Source: Spirosoma taeanense (GTDB lineage: Bacteria; Bacteroidota; Bacteroidia; Cytophagales; Spirosomataceae). Taken from it: a stretch of 64,000 nt of DNA. A program made the translations under genes and the position numbers. Within the stretch, counting starts at the first letter, position 1. Every line of letters starts with the position of its first letter. The notes beneath the pieces were generated by a model. The model did not search any database. It was given only the letters and a program-made list of their open reading frames with translations, and was not told the origin of the DNA. The stretch covers positions 3,385,001 to 3,449,000 of the forward strand of contig NZ_CP053435.1 in NCBI RefSeq assembly GCF_013127955.1. The letters run 5' to 3'. Of the stretch, positions 8,584-17,320 are shown piece by piece.

Positions 8584-11229
8584 TTATTTCTTCATTACGC
8601 GTTTGGTCGTTTGCCGGTCGCCCTGCTGAATATGCAGCAGATACGTCCCCGTTGGCAACTTGCCGATTGACAGTCGGTGCTCGGCACCGGTTGCTGCGGG
8701 CTGGTTGCTGAGTACGGCCCCATCCGTCCGCAACAGTCGCAGACTGGTAGCGCCACCCGAACGGGGCACCTTAACCGTCAGCACGTCGTCGGCGGGATTC
8801 GGGAATACGCTCACCTCATCATCGAAGGTAGGTTCGGTAGCCGTAACGAGGTAATAAAGCGGGTCAGACGCGGCCGAGCCATTGCACTCATTGTACACCA
8901 GAACCCCATAGACGCCCGGAAATCCTTTGGGGTTAAACGTCTGGCTGGTGGCGCCGGGAATAGGCCGATCGTTCAGCAGCCACTGGTAGGCCGTTGCCTG
9001 CACCGTTCTGAAGGTTGTGCTGTCCGACGAAATGACGGGTTTGGCTGGAATGGGATTGGGCGTCAGCTTAATGGGAATTTCCTGACTGGTTGTGTAAGGA
9101 CTGGAAGCCACAATCCGCATTTTGTAATTATCGCCGGGCGCAAATCCGGCCGGCAGACGGAACGTAAGCACACAGCCCGCAAAGCCCTGGGCATCGGCGG
9201 TGCCGGGTGAGATACATTCCCTGGCGGTCGTAAAGGTTTTGAACGTACCGTCGGGGCCGGATATCTGCAGCGAAAACGCGTTCTTTTCTTCAAACGTATC
9301 GCTGATGCGGTAGCTAACCGGTATAACTCCGTTTACGCATGACTGCGCAATGGTAGGGTCGGGCGTAATGTAAGGTGGTTCGTTGAGGGGACGTGTCCAG
9401 ACTCCGTACAGCGACGACCCGTAGAGCATACCGTTCTCGGTTGTCAGGGGGAACATGCGCAGGTTCTCGGTGGCGGTATTGTCGGCGCTGTTCTGCAGCA
9501 GCGGCAGGCCGTTGTTATACCGACGCCAGAACACGCCCCTGGTCGTTGATACGCCAACGCCTTTGAAAGTACCCACAAACAACCCGCCGGGGGTGGGCAG
9601 AATAGACCGGACAATTGACGACGTTATGCCCTTATCGGCGCGGGCCCAGGTTGTCCCGTTGTCTACCGAACGATAAAGCGATTCACTATTGGTGCCGGCG
9701 TAAAGCGTATCACCGACGGCTGTTATCGTCCATACGTCGGCGTTATTTCGCACATCTTTTACAGCTTCCCAGTTCGTGCCATCGTTGGTTGACCGGTAGA
9801 GCCCTCCACCCTGAAAACCAAGGTAGATTGCGTTTTTCAGTTTGGTAACGTAGCTCGGACGACGGTCGGCGGAGGGCAGTCCGTCGCGCGACAGAAATTT
9901 CCAGTTCACGCCACCGTCCGTAGAACGAATAATTCCGTTACTCAGCGTAGCCGCAATAATGTCTTTACCGCTTACGTAAAGCTGGGTTAAGTAGACACCG
10001 TCTGGTATCGCCTGCGGAGCGTTAACGCGCTCCCAGGTATCACCATCGTTGGTGGAGCGATAGAGGTTGCCACTGGTCAGGTACAGCGTATTGCCATCCC
10101 GCACCAGCGCCTGAATGGTTTCGGTTGGCGTCAGACGATACCGGACAATCCGCCAGGATTTACCCCCATCGGTCGAACGAACAACGTTTTCGCCTGATAC
10201 AACCCATAACTTATTGCCGCTGGTAACCAGCATTTCTGTATCGGCCAGCAGACCGGCGTTGGCATCCACCCAGGATTTGCCGCCGTCGTCTGACCGGTAT
10301 ATACCCTCGGCGCTGGTACTGATCAGCAGGCTGTTGCCCACAAACGTAATGCCGCTGATGCTGGCATCCGAGGGAAAGTTTGCTATCTGTGTCCAGACAT
10401 TCCCGTTGTTCGTGGAAGTATATACGCCGGTATCGGTACCAATATAAATCACGCCGTTTTTAACCCGAATAACCGACACGGTTGTGCCGAAAGGCAGGCC
10501 GCTGTTAGCAGCCGTCCAGTTCGCCCCCAGGTCCGTTGAGCGGAAAAAGCCCTGCCCATAAGCGCCCGCCATCAGCATGCCGTTGATCTGCTCAAGTGCA
10601 AACACGTTGCCTTCCAGCGAGTTGTTGCTGGTAGCGGCAATCGGGCTGCGGAGAAGCGCCCAGGTCGTGCCGTCGTCGATGGTCCGGTAAATGCCATTTC
10701 CTGTTCCAGCCAGAATAGCCTTGGTGCCGGGTACATTCAGTAGAGAGAAAACACCGTCCCGCGTATATAAACCGGCCGTAACGGATAGCCAGTTCTGGCC
10801 GTTATTGGAGGAGCGATACACTCCGTCGCGGGTAGCTGCGTACAGAAATTGACCGCTGCGGAGAAAGGCGTTGGCCGCGGGCTGCGAGCCCGATAAGGTT
10901 GGGTCGAACCGGCTGGAAGCGGCCCACGATATACCGCCATCAGTCGAGCGATAAACACCGGCGCCACCCGTACCCAGCAGCAGCAGCGAGTCGGATTGAT
11001 AAAGGGCTGTGGCCGACGAGGTTGTCAGACCTTTTGAGGTAATCTGCCAGGATTTTCCGCCATCGGCCGATCGGAAGAAACTACCCGCCGGACCGGCTGC
11101 GAAGGCTACTTTGTTATCAGATTCAAGCAGGGAAATCGGGCCACCGTAGGGGCCAAGCGGCTTCCACTGAGCCAGTATAGTTTGGGTTAAAAAAAAGCTT
11201 AAAAAGATCGTTATAGCTGGACGTATCAT
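8584..11229 (-). CDS. T9SS-exported beta-propeller-like protein with YCF48/BNR repeats
   Basis: About 881 residues from the chosen ATG at 11229, which gives a clean signal peptide (MIRPAITIFLSFFLTQTILAQ); an ATG six codons earlier would add an acidic stretch in front. The body consists of about a dozen repeats of the type RSTDGGKSW or RSTNDGTNWE separated by hydrophobic strands, the BNR/YCF48 pattern of a sialidase- or sortilin-like propeller. A region with paired Cys residues follows at about 630-760, then a C-terminal sorting domain (VFPNPADDVLTV ... LPTGTYLLHI ... KRVMKK) that directs export by the type IX system to the surface or medium. No catalytic residues of a sialidase are evident; binding or structural roles are equally possible. 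Confidence 0.85.
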   Translation of the reverse strand: MIRPAITIFLSFFLTQTILAQWKPLGPYGGPISLLESDNKVAFAAGPAGSFFRSADGGKSWQITSKGLTTSSATALYQSDSLLLLGTGGAGVYRSTDGGISWAASSRFDPTLSGSQPAANAFLRSGQFLYAATRDGVYRSSNNGQNWLSVTAGLYTRDGVFSLLNVPGTKAILAGTGNGIYRTIDDGTTWALLRSPIAATSNNSLEGNVFALEQINGMLMAGAYGQGFFRSTDLGANWTAANSGLPFGTTVSVIRVKNGVIYIGTDTGVYTSTNNGNVWTQIANFPSDASISGITFVGNSLLISTSAEGIYRSDDGGKSWVDANAGLLADTEMLVTSGNKLWVVSGENVVRSTDGGKSWRIVRYRLTPTETIQALVRDGNTLYLTSGNLYRSTNDGDTWERVNAPQAIPDGVYLTQLYVSGKDIIAATLSNGIIRSTDGGVNWKFLSRDGLPSADRRPSYVTKLKNAIYLGFQGGGLYRSTNDGTNWEAVKDVRNNADVWTITAVGDTLYAGTNSESLYRSVDNGTTWARADKGITSSIVRSILPTPGGLFVGTFKGVGVSTTRGVFWRRYNNGLPLLQNSADNTATENLRMFPLTTENGMLYGSSLYGVWTRPLNEPPYITPDPTIAQSCVNGVIPVSYRISDTFEEKNAFSLQISGPDGTFKTFTTARECISPGTADAQGFAGCVLTFRLPAGFAPGDNYKMRIVASSPYTTSQEIPIKLTPNPIPAKPVISSDSTTFRTVQATAYQWLLNDRPIPGATSQTFNPKGFPGVYGVLVYNECNGSAASDPLYYLVTATEPTFDDEVSVFPNPADDVLTVKVPRSGGATSLRLLRTDGAVLSNQPAATGAEHRLSIGKLPTGTYLLHIQQGDRQTTKRVMKK

Positions 11230-11576
11230 AGCGGCACTATCAGGCATGATTACCCGAAAGATACGCTCTGTGGACCCGGCGGTGAAAACTATTTAGTAAA
11301 AGGTAGAAATAACTAACCCTCTCCGCTTGCCCATGTTTGTGAAGTCGCTCACTGACAGCCATCCGCCTGTTCAGGCTCTTTCTCCGGGTGTTATCTATAC
11401 CCGACAGCTCCGGCACGGGCTGGCTTTCCTGCAGTTTTACAGGCCTCCCCTTCATAGAATCATTCTCATAATTATGACATTTTGAGTTCGAAGGGCTGAA
11501 CTGCTAAACAGCCAGTGGGGGCAAAGCATACAGATTCCGTATACTTTGCCCCCACTGGCTGTTTTCGTAGATTAGA
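11230..11576. other. Intergenic region between T9SS protein and TonB receptor
   Basis: This 347-base gap holds the terminator hairpin of the TonB receptor gene at 11506-11564 and the upstream region of the T9SS gene. A minus-strand TATCTTTC at about 11257-11264 resembles a Bacteroidota -7 element with one mismatch. An open frame of 71 codons (11240-11455, minus) is Arg-rich and matches nothing I know; I do not call it a gene. Confidence 0.5.
11506..11564 (-). terminator. Long hairpin terminator after TonB-dependent receptor
   Basis: Arms 11506-11526 and 11544-11564 form a perfect 21-bp stem just downstream of the receptor's stop codon on the minus strand. The U-run after it is short (TTT), so it may act partly as a 3'-end stabiliser. 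Confidence 0.7.
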
Positions 11577-14252
11577 TTACCGGGGTCGGCGGCCACCGCC
11601 ACCACTGGCGGGTGTGCCCCCGGCGGGTTGTGCGGGCTGCTGAGCGCCCGCGTTATCATTGCCGCCTTCGTCTTTCAGGTCGTCGTTGGCACCCCGGTTC
11701 CGTTGTCGCTGGGGCTGATCGAAGCTCATCTTCCCAAATTTATAGCTGAAGTTCACCCGGATACCGGCGTTGTACAGACTGGTCACGCTATTCTGCGCGA
11801 AGATAGGCGAACTTGACTCGGCGCGGATCGTAAACGGATTGTTGAAGAAGTTCTCGCCCGCAATACCGAAGCTGCCCCGTTTGTCTTTCAAGTCTTTCTT
11901 GATACCCAGACTATAGAACGCGAATCCGCCCTGCGAACCCTGCAGCTGAATCTGACGTCCGCGGATAAAGCCGAAGCCCTGAAGGCCCCAGCCGTTTTTA
12001 ATGTTCAGGCTCGTAAAGAATCGGCCCGTCACGACCCAGCCGGAGTTGGTTGCGCGGTAAACAGCCGTTGCGCTGTTATTGGTCAGGTACGCGTAAAATG
12101 CATCGAAACCACCCCCAATCTGCCACTTCGAAAACAGGGTAGCGTTTCCGAATATGTTAATCCCATAAGCTTCTTCACGACCAATGTTCAGGTAGGTTGT
12201 CCGGATGGGCCGGGGCAGGGTTGGGTTAGTTACCTCACCCAGGCTGGTCGTAACCGTATCGCGCACACTCGTAATCGAGTTGTTGGTCAGTCGGGCAAAC
12301 AGGGTAGCATTCAAATACACGTTTTTGACGTAGGCGCTTGTGCTGAACTCCAGATTGTCGGTCAGTTCGGGCGAAAGCAACGGGTTACCCTGCGTGATGT
12401 TGGTGGGGTTGGCCGCATTGACGTTCGGGTTCAGGAATTGAATACCCGGCCGCTGCAACCGACGGTTATAGGCCAGCTTGATGGTTTTGCCGCCTTTTAA
12501 CGTCTTGGACAGGTTAATACTCGGCACTAAATTGCTGTAGCTCGGAATGCCCAGATCCTCACCGGCCTGACCACCCTGCTCGCCGGGCTGTGTGCGGCTA
12601 TAGTTGGCGTTGATTGTCGTGTATTCGTAGCGCAGACCCGCCTTGAGGGTGAACTTACTCTTGGTTGTGAGCGTATACGATCCGTAGCCTGCGGCAATGT
12701 TCTGATCGTAATTGAGCGTGTTGGCCGGCCGGTTCTGATCCAGCACAAACATGCCCATGGCACCCGATGCAAAGTTGTAGCGGAAGCTGCTTTCTACCTG
12801 CCGGAAGATGCCCTTTCCACCAAACTCAATCAGCTGATTCTTCCCGATGGGTGTCTGATAGTCGGCCCGCAGCGTCGTTTCCTGGTTATAGCTGTCATTC
12901 AGGTTCTGCTGGCGCGACGTAATCGTGGCGAAGTCGGCCTGGCTCAGAAGGTTGGCCGTAAAGTCGTTGTTCCGGTTATTCCGGCTGAACTGCGCCGAAA
13001 CGCTGAACTCCTGCTGCGGTTTGGCGTAGGTCTTGGTATAGTCGATGTTGGCATCGACCGTTCCCGACAAATCTTTGGTCTGTACGTTCCGAAGGTTGTA
13101 GGTTGGCAGATACGCCCCCATCGATCGGGTCAGGAAATTATCCTGAAACTGGGTGTTGTTGCGGGCACCGTAGCGCAGGCTGGCCGTAATGGCGCTGGTC
13201 TTGCTGATATCGTAATCCCAGCCGAGCGTGTACTGACCGAACACTCCCTGACTGCGCGTATCGGCCGACTGTTCGGTGGTTATCGTGGTGCCGTTGTTAT
13301 TGAACGTCTGCTGGGTGTTGGCAAACCGGCCTCTTACGTTATAGTTGGCCCGACCAAAGCCGCTCAGGCTAAAGCCCATTTTTCCTGTTCGCAGGTTGCC
13401 GTTTAATCCCAGGTTAGTGCCCCGGTTACCCACGCCTGAATCCAGATTCAGTGTGAATCCCTGCAGGGTAGTTTTCTTGGTTATGATGTTGATGATACCG
13501 GCCGAGCCTTCGGCATCGTACTTGGCCGAGGGGCTGGTGATGACCTCCACGGTCTTGATCATGTCGGCTGGAATCTGCTTCAGGGCGTCGGCTACGCTGC
13601 TGGCCACGATGGTGGATGGCTTGTTGTTGATCAGCACCCGCACGTTGCTACTGCCCCGCAGGCTGACGTTACCATCCAGGTCGACCGACAGCAGCGGCAC
13701 TTTCCGCATTACGTCGGTTGCGTCGCCCCCTTTGCTCGTTACGTCTTTCTCGGCGTTATAGACCAGCCGGTCCACTTTTTCCTCAACTATAGCCGCCTGC
13801 CCAACCACGTTCACCTCGCTCAGCGTCCGGATGTCGGGCGCCAGCATCACGGTGCCCAGGTTTACGTCGCCCCGGCGATCGAGCTTTACGCTTGAAATGG
13901 TCTTGTTGCGATAACCCACGAAAGAAATCAGCAGTTGAAAATCGCCCGAGGGCAATTTGTTGAGCGTAAACCGGCCCTTTTCATCGGCAACGGTGCCGTC
14001 AATTGGCCTTTTGGTCGTTACGTCAATAAGCGCAACACTGGCAAACTCAACCGGTTTGCTGGTCGTTGAATCCACAATGATACCCGTCAGTTTGGCATTG
14101 CCGCGGGGAACGTCGCTATTGGAAACACCCGGTATGGTCGCGGCTGGCCGCTGACCTCCCCCACCCGGCGTCGTGGGAAACTGCGCCCGAACTACGCTTG
14201 CCGTAGTTAGCGCAAGGGTACCCGTAACGAAAAGAAGTATTGTTTTTTTCAT
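11577..14252 (-). CDS. TonB-dependent receptor, outer-membrane beta-barrel family with CarboxypepD_reg N-terminus
   Basis: This 891-residue outer-membrane protein has a signal peptide (cleavage near VVRAQ, residue 24), a carboxypeptidase-regulatory-like beta-sandwich (about 50-140, KLTGIIVDSTTSKPVEFASV), a plug domain (about 150-260, VLINNKPSTI and EVITSPSAKYDAEGSAGIINI) and a large barrel ending in strands of outer membrane beta-barrel family type. The tail after about residue 845 is a low-complexity Gln/Pro/Gly/Arg segment, unusual because barrels normally end with an aromatic residue. The ligand is unknown; there is no SusD partner next door, so it is not a standard polysaccharide locus. 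A -33/-7 promoter lies at 14288-14319. Confidence 0.88.
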   Translation of the reverse strand: MKKTILLFVTGTLALTTASVVRAQFPTTPGGGGQRPAATIPGVSNSDVPRGNAKLTGIIVDSTTSKPVEFASVALIDVTTKRPIDGTVADEKGRFTLNKLPSGDFQLLISFVGYRNKTISSVKLDRRGDVNLGTVMLAPDIRTLSEVNVVGQAAIVEEKVDRLVYNAEKDVTSKGGDATDVMRKVPLLSVDLDGNVSLRGSSNVRVLINNKPSTIVASSVADALKQIPADMIKTVEVITSPSAKYDAEGSAGIINIITKKTTLQGFTLNLDSGVGNRGTNLGLNGNLRTGKMGFSLSGFGRANYNVRGRFANTQQTFNNNGTTITTEQSADTRSQGVFGQYTLGWDYDISKTSAITASLRYGARNNTQFQDNFLTRSMGAYLPTYNLRNVQTKDLSGTVDANIDYTKTYAKPQQEFSVSAQFSRNNRNNDFTANLLSQADFATITSRQQNLNDSYNQETTLRADYQTPIGKNQLIEFGGKGIFRQVESSFRYNFASGAMGMFVLDQNRPANTLNYDQNIAAGYGSYTLTTKSKFTLKAGLRYEYTTINANYSRTQPGEQGGQAGEDLGIPSYSNLVPSINLSKTLKGGKTIKLAYNRRLQRPGIQFLNPNVNAANPTNITQGNPLLSPELTDNLEFSTSAYVKNVYLNATLFARLTNNSITSVRDTVTTSLGEVTNPTLPRPIRTTYLNIGREEAYGINIFGNATLFSKWQIGGGFDAFYAYLTNNSATAVYRATNSGWVVTGRFFTSLNIKNGWGLQGFGFIRGRQIQLQGSQGGFAFYSLGIKKDLKDKRGSFGIAGENFFNNPFTIRAESSSPIFAQNSVTSLYNAGIRVNFSYKFGKMSFDQPQRQRNRGANDDLKDEGGNDNAGAQQPAQPAGGTPASGGGGRRPR

Positions 14253-14287
14253 AATCAGGTTAAACTGTACCTACTTGAATGAGTTAG

Positions 14288-14319
14288 CAAATTTCGAATT
14301 TGTTCCCGGAAAAAGACAA
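14288..14319 (-). promoter_or_regulatory. Bacteroidota-type promoter of the TonB receptor gene
   Basis: On the minus strand a GAAATTTG (-7, one mismatch to TAnnTTTG, 14288-14295) follows a TTG (-33, 14317-14319) after a 21-base spacer. This predicts a start of transcription near 14281, about 28 bases ahead of the ATG. Confidence 0.45.
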
Positions 14320-14407
14320 GTAAATCCACCAGATTCAGCCATTCATGGCTTTATATCCTTGAATTATACACAAACGGTTAACAGCCGGGACGAACGGGGC
14401 AGATTAC

Positions 14408-15166
14408 TCAGGCGAACAGTTGAGTGTTATTGCTCAATTCCGGATAGGTTGCCGGTTCCATTACTTCGGGAACGTCACTGGGTTCAGTTCGCGACGTGAT
14501 TCGTTTGCTGATACTATAACTATGCATTCGCTCGGCCGGGTAGGGTTGCATCAGCAGCGCCAGCGCGTCTGCTTCCGTCAGATCATCGTGCAGCCAGGCC
14601 TGTTCGGCATCGGCGCCATCCGGCAGGTGGGTCAGCACGCAGGGCATCCGTTTTTTGGTGTTATGGATGGCCGCCAGCAGCGGATTGGCTTCAGTCGTCA
14701 GTAACGTATAAGTCCGGACCAGTTCGCCGGTTTCGGGGTCGGGCCATTCGTCCCATAAGCCCGCAATCGACATAATTTTCTGGTCTTTGGCGGTGATATA
14801 GAACGGAAACTTTTTGCTGCCCTTTGTGTGCCATTCATAAAAACCCGTGACCGGAATCAGGCACCGCTGGCCTTTCTGAGCGGCCGTACGATAGGATGGT
14901 TTATCATAAATAGTTTCGGCGCGGGCGTTAATCGTCTTTGTGCGAATGTCAGCCGCATCGTCAGCGGTTTTGGCCCAGCGCGGAATCAGCCCCCATTGAA
15001 TCAGCTGCAGTTTACCGGGCTCCTGTCGGGTTACAATGGGCCAGGCCGGAAACTGGTATGCATTAGCGTGATAAATGGGCTGAAAATTAGCCGTTGGCGG
15101 CAGCGCAGCCGCATAACGGACTTCCAGTTCAGGGGCCGACACGTCGAGTGATTTATGGTAGCACAT
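14408..15166 (-). CDS. yedK: SOS response-associated peptidase-like protein (YedK/HMCES family)
   Basis: A 252-residue cytosolic protein of the SRAP family, which forms a stable covalent link with abasic sites in single-stranded DNA and shields them during replication. The family hallmarks are present: Cys2 directly after the start Met (MCYHKS), which becomes the nucleophile once Met is removed; NARAET (about residue 78); the Glu of GFYEWH (about 107); and the His in VLTHLP (about 177). The need for Cys2 fixes the start codon at 15166. It is divergent from the PNPOx-family gene, and its start abuts a nested inverted repeat at 15167-15232. Confidence 0.93.
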   Translation of the reverse strand: MCYHKSLDVSAPELEVRYAAALPPTANFQPIYHANAYQFPAWPIVTRQEPGKLQLIQWGLIPRWAKTADDAADIRTKTINARAETIYDKPSYRTAAQKGQRCLIPVTGFYEWHTKGSKKFPFYITAKDQKIMSIAGLWDEWPDPETGELVRTYTLLTTEANPLLAAIHNTKKRMPCVLTHLPDGADAEQAWLHDDLTEADALALLMQPYPAERMHSYSISKRITSRTEPSDVPEVMEPATYPELSNNTQLFA

Positions 15167-15232
15167 ACAGAGCCGATAGTCTATGCTATCGGGGCTTGGA
15201 TTATGCCGACAGCCATCTGCTACCGGCTCTGT
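15167..15232. repeat. Nested inverted repeat in the yedK / PNPOx divergent promoter region
   Basis: The outer arms ACAGAGCCG (15167-15175) and CGGCTCTGT (15224-15232) enclose an inner hairpin CCGATAG (15173-15179) / CTATCGG (15186-15192). The repeat starts immediately upstream of the yedK ATG. It could be an operator for either gene or an RNA structure. Confidence 0.5.
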
Positions 15233-15272
15233 GTCTTAAACCATAAACTATAACCATCGGTTATCCAAATTC

Positions 15273-15920
15273 GTGAATGATGTGAATCCAATGACCCCTT
15301 CAATTCAACTAACGCACCTCGCAGATGGTCAGGCGCTTGACCTCGCTGACCTTGAGAACAATACCTGGCAGCAACTTCAGTCGGCGCTGAAGAATGAATC
15401 CGATGGTTTTAAAACGATAACACTGGCGACCTGTACGGCCGATGGTGCCGATGCCCGGATGGTGGTCCTGCGGCAGGTGGACGCCGAACGTAAGTATGTC
15501 TGGTTCCATACCGATGCCCGCTCAGAAAAAGTGATTCAGCTGGAAGCGTTCCCCAATGCGACGCTGCTGTTCTGGGACGATAAACGACAGGTACAACTGC
15601 GCCTGACGGTCGAAACCCGGCTGCATACAGACGACTACGTTGCCGATGAACACTGGAAGGACCTATGGGTTGGCAGCCGCAAGACGTATCTCTCCGAGAA
15701 GACGCCGGGCAGTGAGCAGCCCGAGCCGTATCCGGGCTTCCCGGTTAACCTGGGTGACGATCTGCCTACCGAGGCCGAAAGCGAAGCCGGTCGGAAAAAC
15801 TTCGCCGTTATCGAATGCCGCGTACTAACGATGGAATACCTGCACCTTAGCCGCGCCGGGCAAACGCGGGCGCGGTTCCAGTACGAACCCGTCCGGAAAT
15901 CGGTGTGGCTGGCACCCTGA
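15273..15920 (+). CDS. Pyridoxamine 5'-phosphate oxidase family FMN-binding protein
   Basis: 215 residues with a split-barrel flavin-binding fold: ITLATCTADGADARMVVLRQ (about 48-67), WFHTDARSEKVIQLEAFPNATLLFWDD (about 76-102) and QVQLRLTVETRLH. The C-terminus (FQYEPVRKSVWLAP) does not match the conserved end of true PdxH, so I assign it to the wider PNPOx-like (Alr4036-type) group and give no pdxH symbol. It is probably cytosolic. An internal ATG six codons downstream (MTPSIQ) is an equally good start. A hairpin at 15959-16001 follows it. Confidence 0.75.
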   Translation: MNDVNPMTPSIQLTHLADGQALDLADLENNTWQQLQSALKNESDGFKTITLATCTADGADARMVVLRQVDAERKYVWFHTDARSEKVIQLEAFPNATLLFWDDKRQVQLRLTVETRLHTDDYVADEHWKDLWVGSRKTYLSEKTPGSEQPEPYPGFPVNLGDDLPTEAESEAGRKNFAVIECRVLTMEYLHLSRAGQTRARFQYEPVRKSVWLAP

Positions 15921-15958
15921 CCAGACAGTCTTGACAAAGCACGGTGTCTCATCTGTAT

Positions 15959-16001
15959 CTGGAATACGTTTACCGTATGACAACTGGCAGCCGTATTCCA
16001 G
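15959..16001 (+). terminator. Possible terminator after the PNPOx-family gene
   Basis: CTGGAATACG (15959-15968) and CGTATTCCAG (15992-16001) form a 10-bp stem with a 23-base loop, followed by CTATTT. The loop is long, so confidence is moderate. Confidence 0.4.
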
Positions 16002-16123
16002 CTATTTCTGACTATGGGGCCAGGGCAACTGCGGGGAACGAAATCGATAAGCTTCTCTTTTATATAGTTACCTGTTTTTGGCCAGCTTTACCAGAGACGA
16101 AACATTAAGCAGAACTATCTCTA

Positions 16124-17017
16124 TCAGACATACTTCTGCCAGTTATGTTCTTCTTTGAACCCCAGAACTTCGCGGATTTTCCGATTTGAAAACAAGGCTT
16201 CGTGCTCGCCCAGTTCACGGGTTACGGGCACTGTAGGAAAGAACCTTTCCGCCAGTTCTTTGCTGGGAATAATGGCCCCGTTATGATCATTTCCAGCATT
16301 GAAAACCTGATACCCGAGGCCATCTTTTTTCAAACATAAATCCACGATCTGTCCCAGGTCACGCGCATCTATGTAACAGAAGGCATTCCGGCGTCGCACT
16401 TCCGGGTGCTCAAAATAGTAAGGAAACAGTTCCGCGTATTCGTGCGGTTCAATTACATTCCCGATCCGAAGAGCATAGATATCAAAGCCTGACCGTCGCT
16501 GGAAGCTGCGCGCTGTTTTCTCATTGACGACCTTCGATAAGCCATAGCTGTCCATGGGATCAACGTCATAGTCCTCCTCCAAAGGCAGAACCTGAGGGTT
16601 GGTTTTACCATCCGAAAAACAGACCCCATAGGTGGTTTCTGACGAGGCAATGATAATCTTTTTGATACCCAGCTTAACAGCGGCTTCAATCACATTATAG
16701 GTGCCGATGGTGTTCACCCTGAACGTTTCATTATCCGGATTGATCAGTATCCTGGGTACGGCAGCAAAATGGACTACGGCATCAAATTTAGGTACGCCAT
16801 TGCCAGCCTCCAGTTCGTCCAGGGCGGCATACGAGCTCATGGCATTAAACATTTGCCCAGAATCGGTTATATCCGCGATCAGATTATCTACCCCTGGGTG
16901 CTTCAAAGGCACCAGGTCTACATTCATTACCCTGTGTCCTTGGTTGAGAAGGTAGGGAATTACGTGCTTGCCTGCTTTTCCCGATCCTCCTGTAAACAAT
17001 ACTCGCATTTTAGTCAT
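16124..17017 (-). CDS. NAD(P)-dependent epimerase/dehydratase (extended SDR)
   Basis: This 297-residue Rossmann-fold enzyme has the cofactor motif VLFTGGSGKAGKHV (about residue 6), Asp at the end of strand 2 (MNVDLV, about 35), VVHFAAVPR (about 86), the catalytic Ser region (ASSETTYG, about 126) and YGLSK (Tyr and Lys of the YxxxK pair, about 158-162). It most resembles nucleotide-sugar epimerases or dehydratases, but the sugar is not identifiable. It stands alone, with no glycosyltransferase genes beside it. A start three codons in (MRVLF) is also possible. Confidence 0.8.
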   Translation of the reverse strand: MTKMRVLFTGGSGKAGKHVIPYLLNQGHRVMNVDLVPLKHPGVDNLIADITDSGQMFNAMSSYAALDELEAGNGVPKFDAVVHFAAVPRILINPDNETFRVNTIGTYNVIEAAVKLGIKKIIIASSETTYGVCFSDGKTNPQVLPLEEDYDVDPMDSYGLSKVVNEKTARSFQRRSGFDIYALRIGNVIEPHEYAELFPYYFEHPEVRRRNAFCYIDARDLGQIVDLCLKKDGLGYQVFNAGNDHNGAIIPSKELAERFFPTVPVTRELGEHEALFSNRKIREVLGFKEEHNWQKYV

Positions 17018-17172
17018 AGGTTCTTCTGTTCAGAACATGTTTGGGAATTGATACCAATTAAAAGTCATAACCGCTTCAATGGTCCGCAATCTCTCTTTTT
17101 TTAATCTTGAACGAAAGCAGAAATATAATCTGCATCAACTACTGAACAAGCTCCTGTAACCCTAGCGCATTA
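17018..17172. other. Intergenic stretch upstream of the epimerase
   Basis: AT-rich upstream region of the minus-strand epimerase gene. Together with the small frame at 17173-17280 it forms the 303-base gap between annotated large genes. I see no clear promoter or repeat. Confidence 0.4.
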
Positions 17173-17280
17173 ATGCGCCAGGGCGAACGTAATGTGACAG
17201 CGGCTAGTGCCAAAGCCGGTAAAAAGCAGAAACGCTTTGGAGTAAACATAGCCGCTATGAAGAAAGCTCATAACCAGTGA
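17173..17280 (+). CDS. Possible 35-residue basic peptide or gene remnant
   Basis: An ATG-to-TGA frame of 35 codons encodes a Lys/Arg/Gln-rich peptide (core AKAGKKQKRFGVN, end MKKAHNQ). The frame is open a further nine codons upstream without a start (from 17146). The composition looks protein-like rather than random, but I recognise no family. It could be a true small protein or the tail of a decayed gene such as a mobile-element protein. Confidence 0.25.
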   Translation: MRQGERNVTAASAKAGKKQKRFGVNIAAMKKAHNQ

Positions 17281-17320
17281 ATTTGTCATTTCAGAAGCAA
17301 TCGGGCTTTTCAGAACAGGG

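Noticed and set aside
11240..11455. 71-codon Arg-rich open frame upstream of the T9SS gene (minus)
   Set aside because: No signal, domain or family; it ends inside the next gene's start region. Reading could be coincidence.
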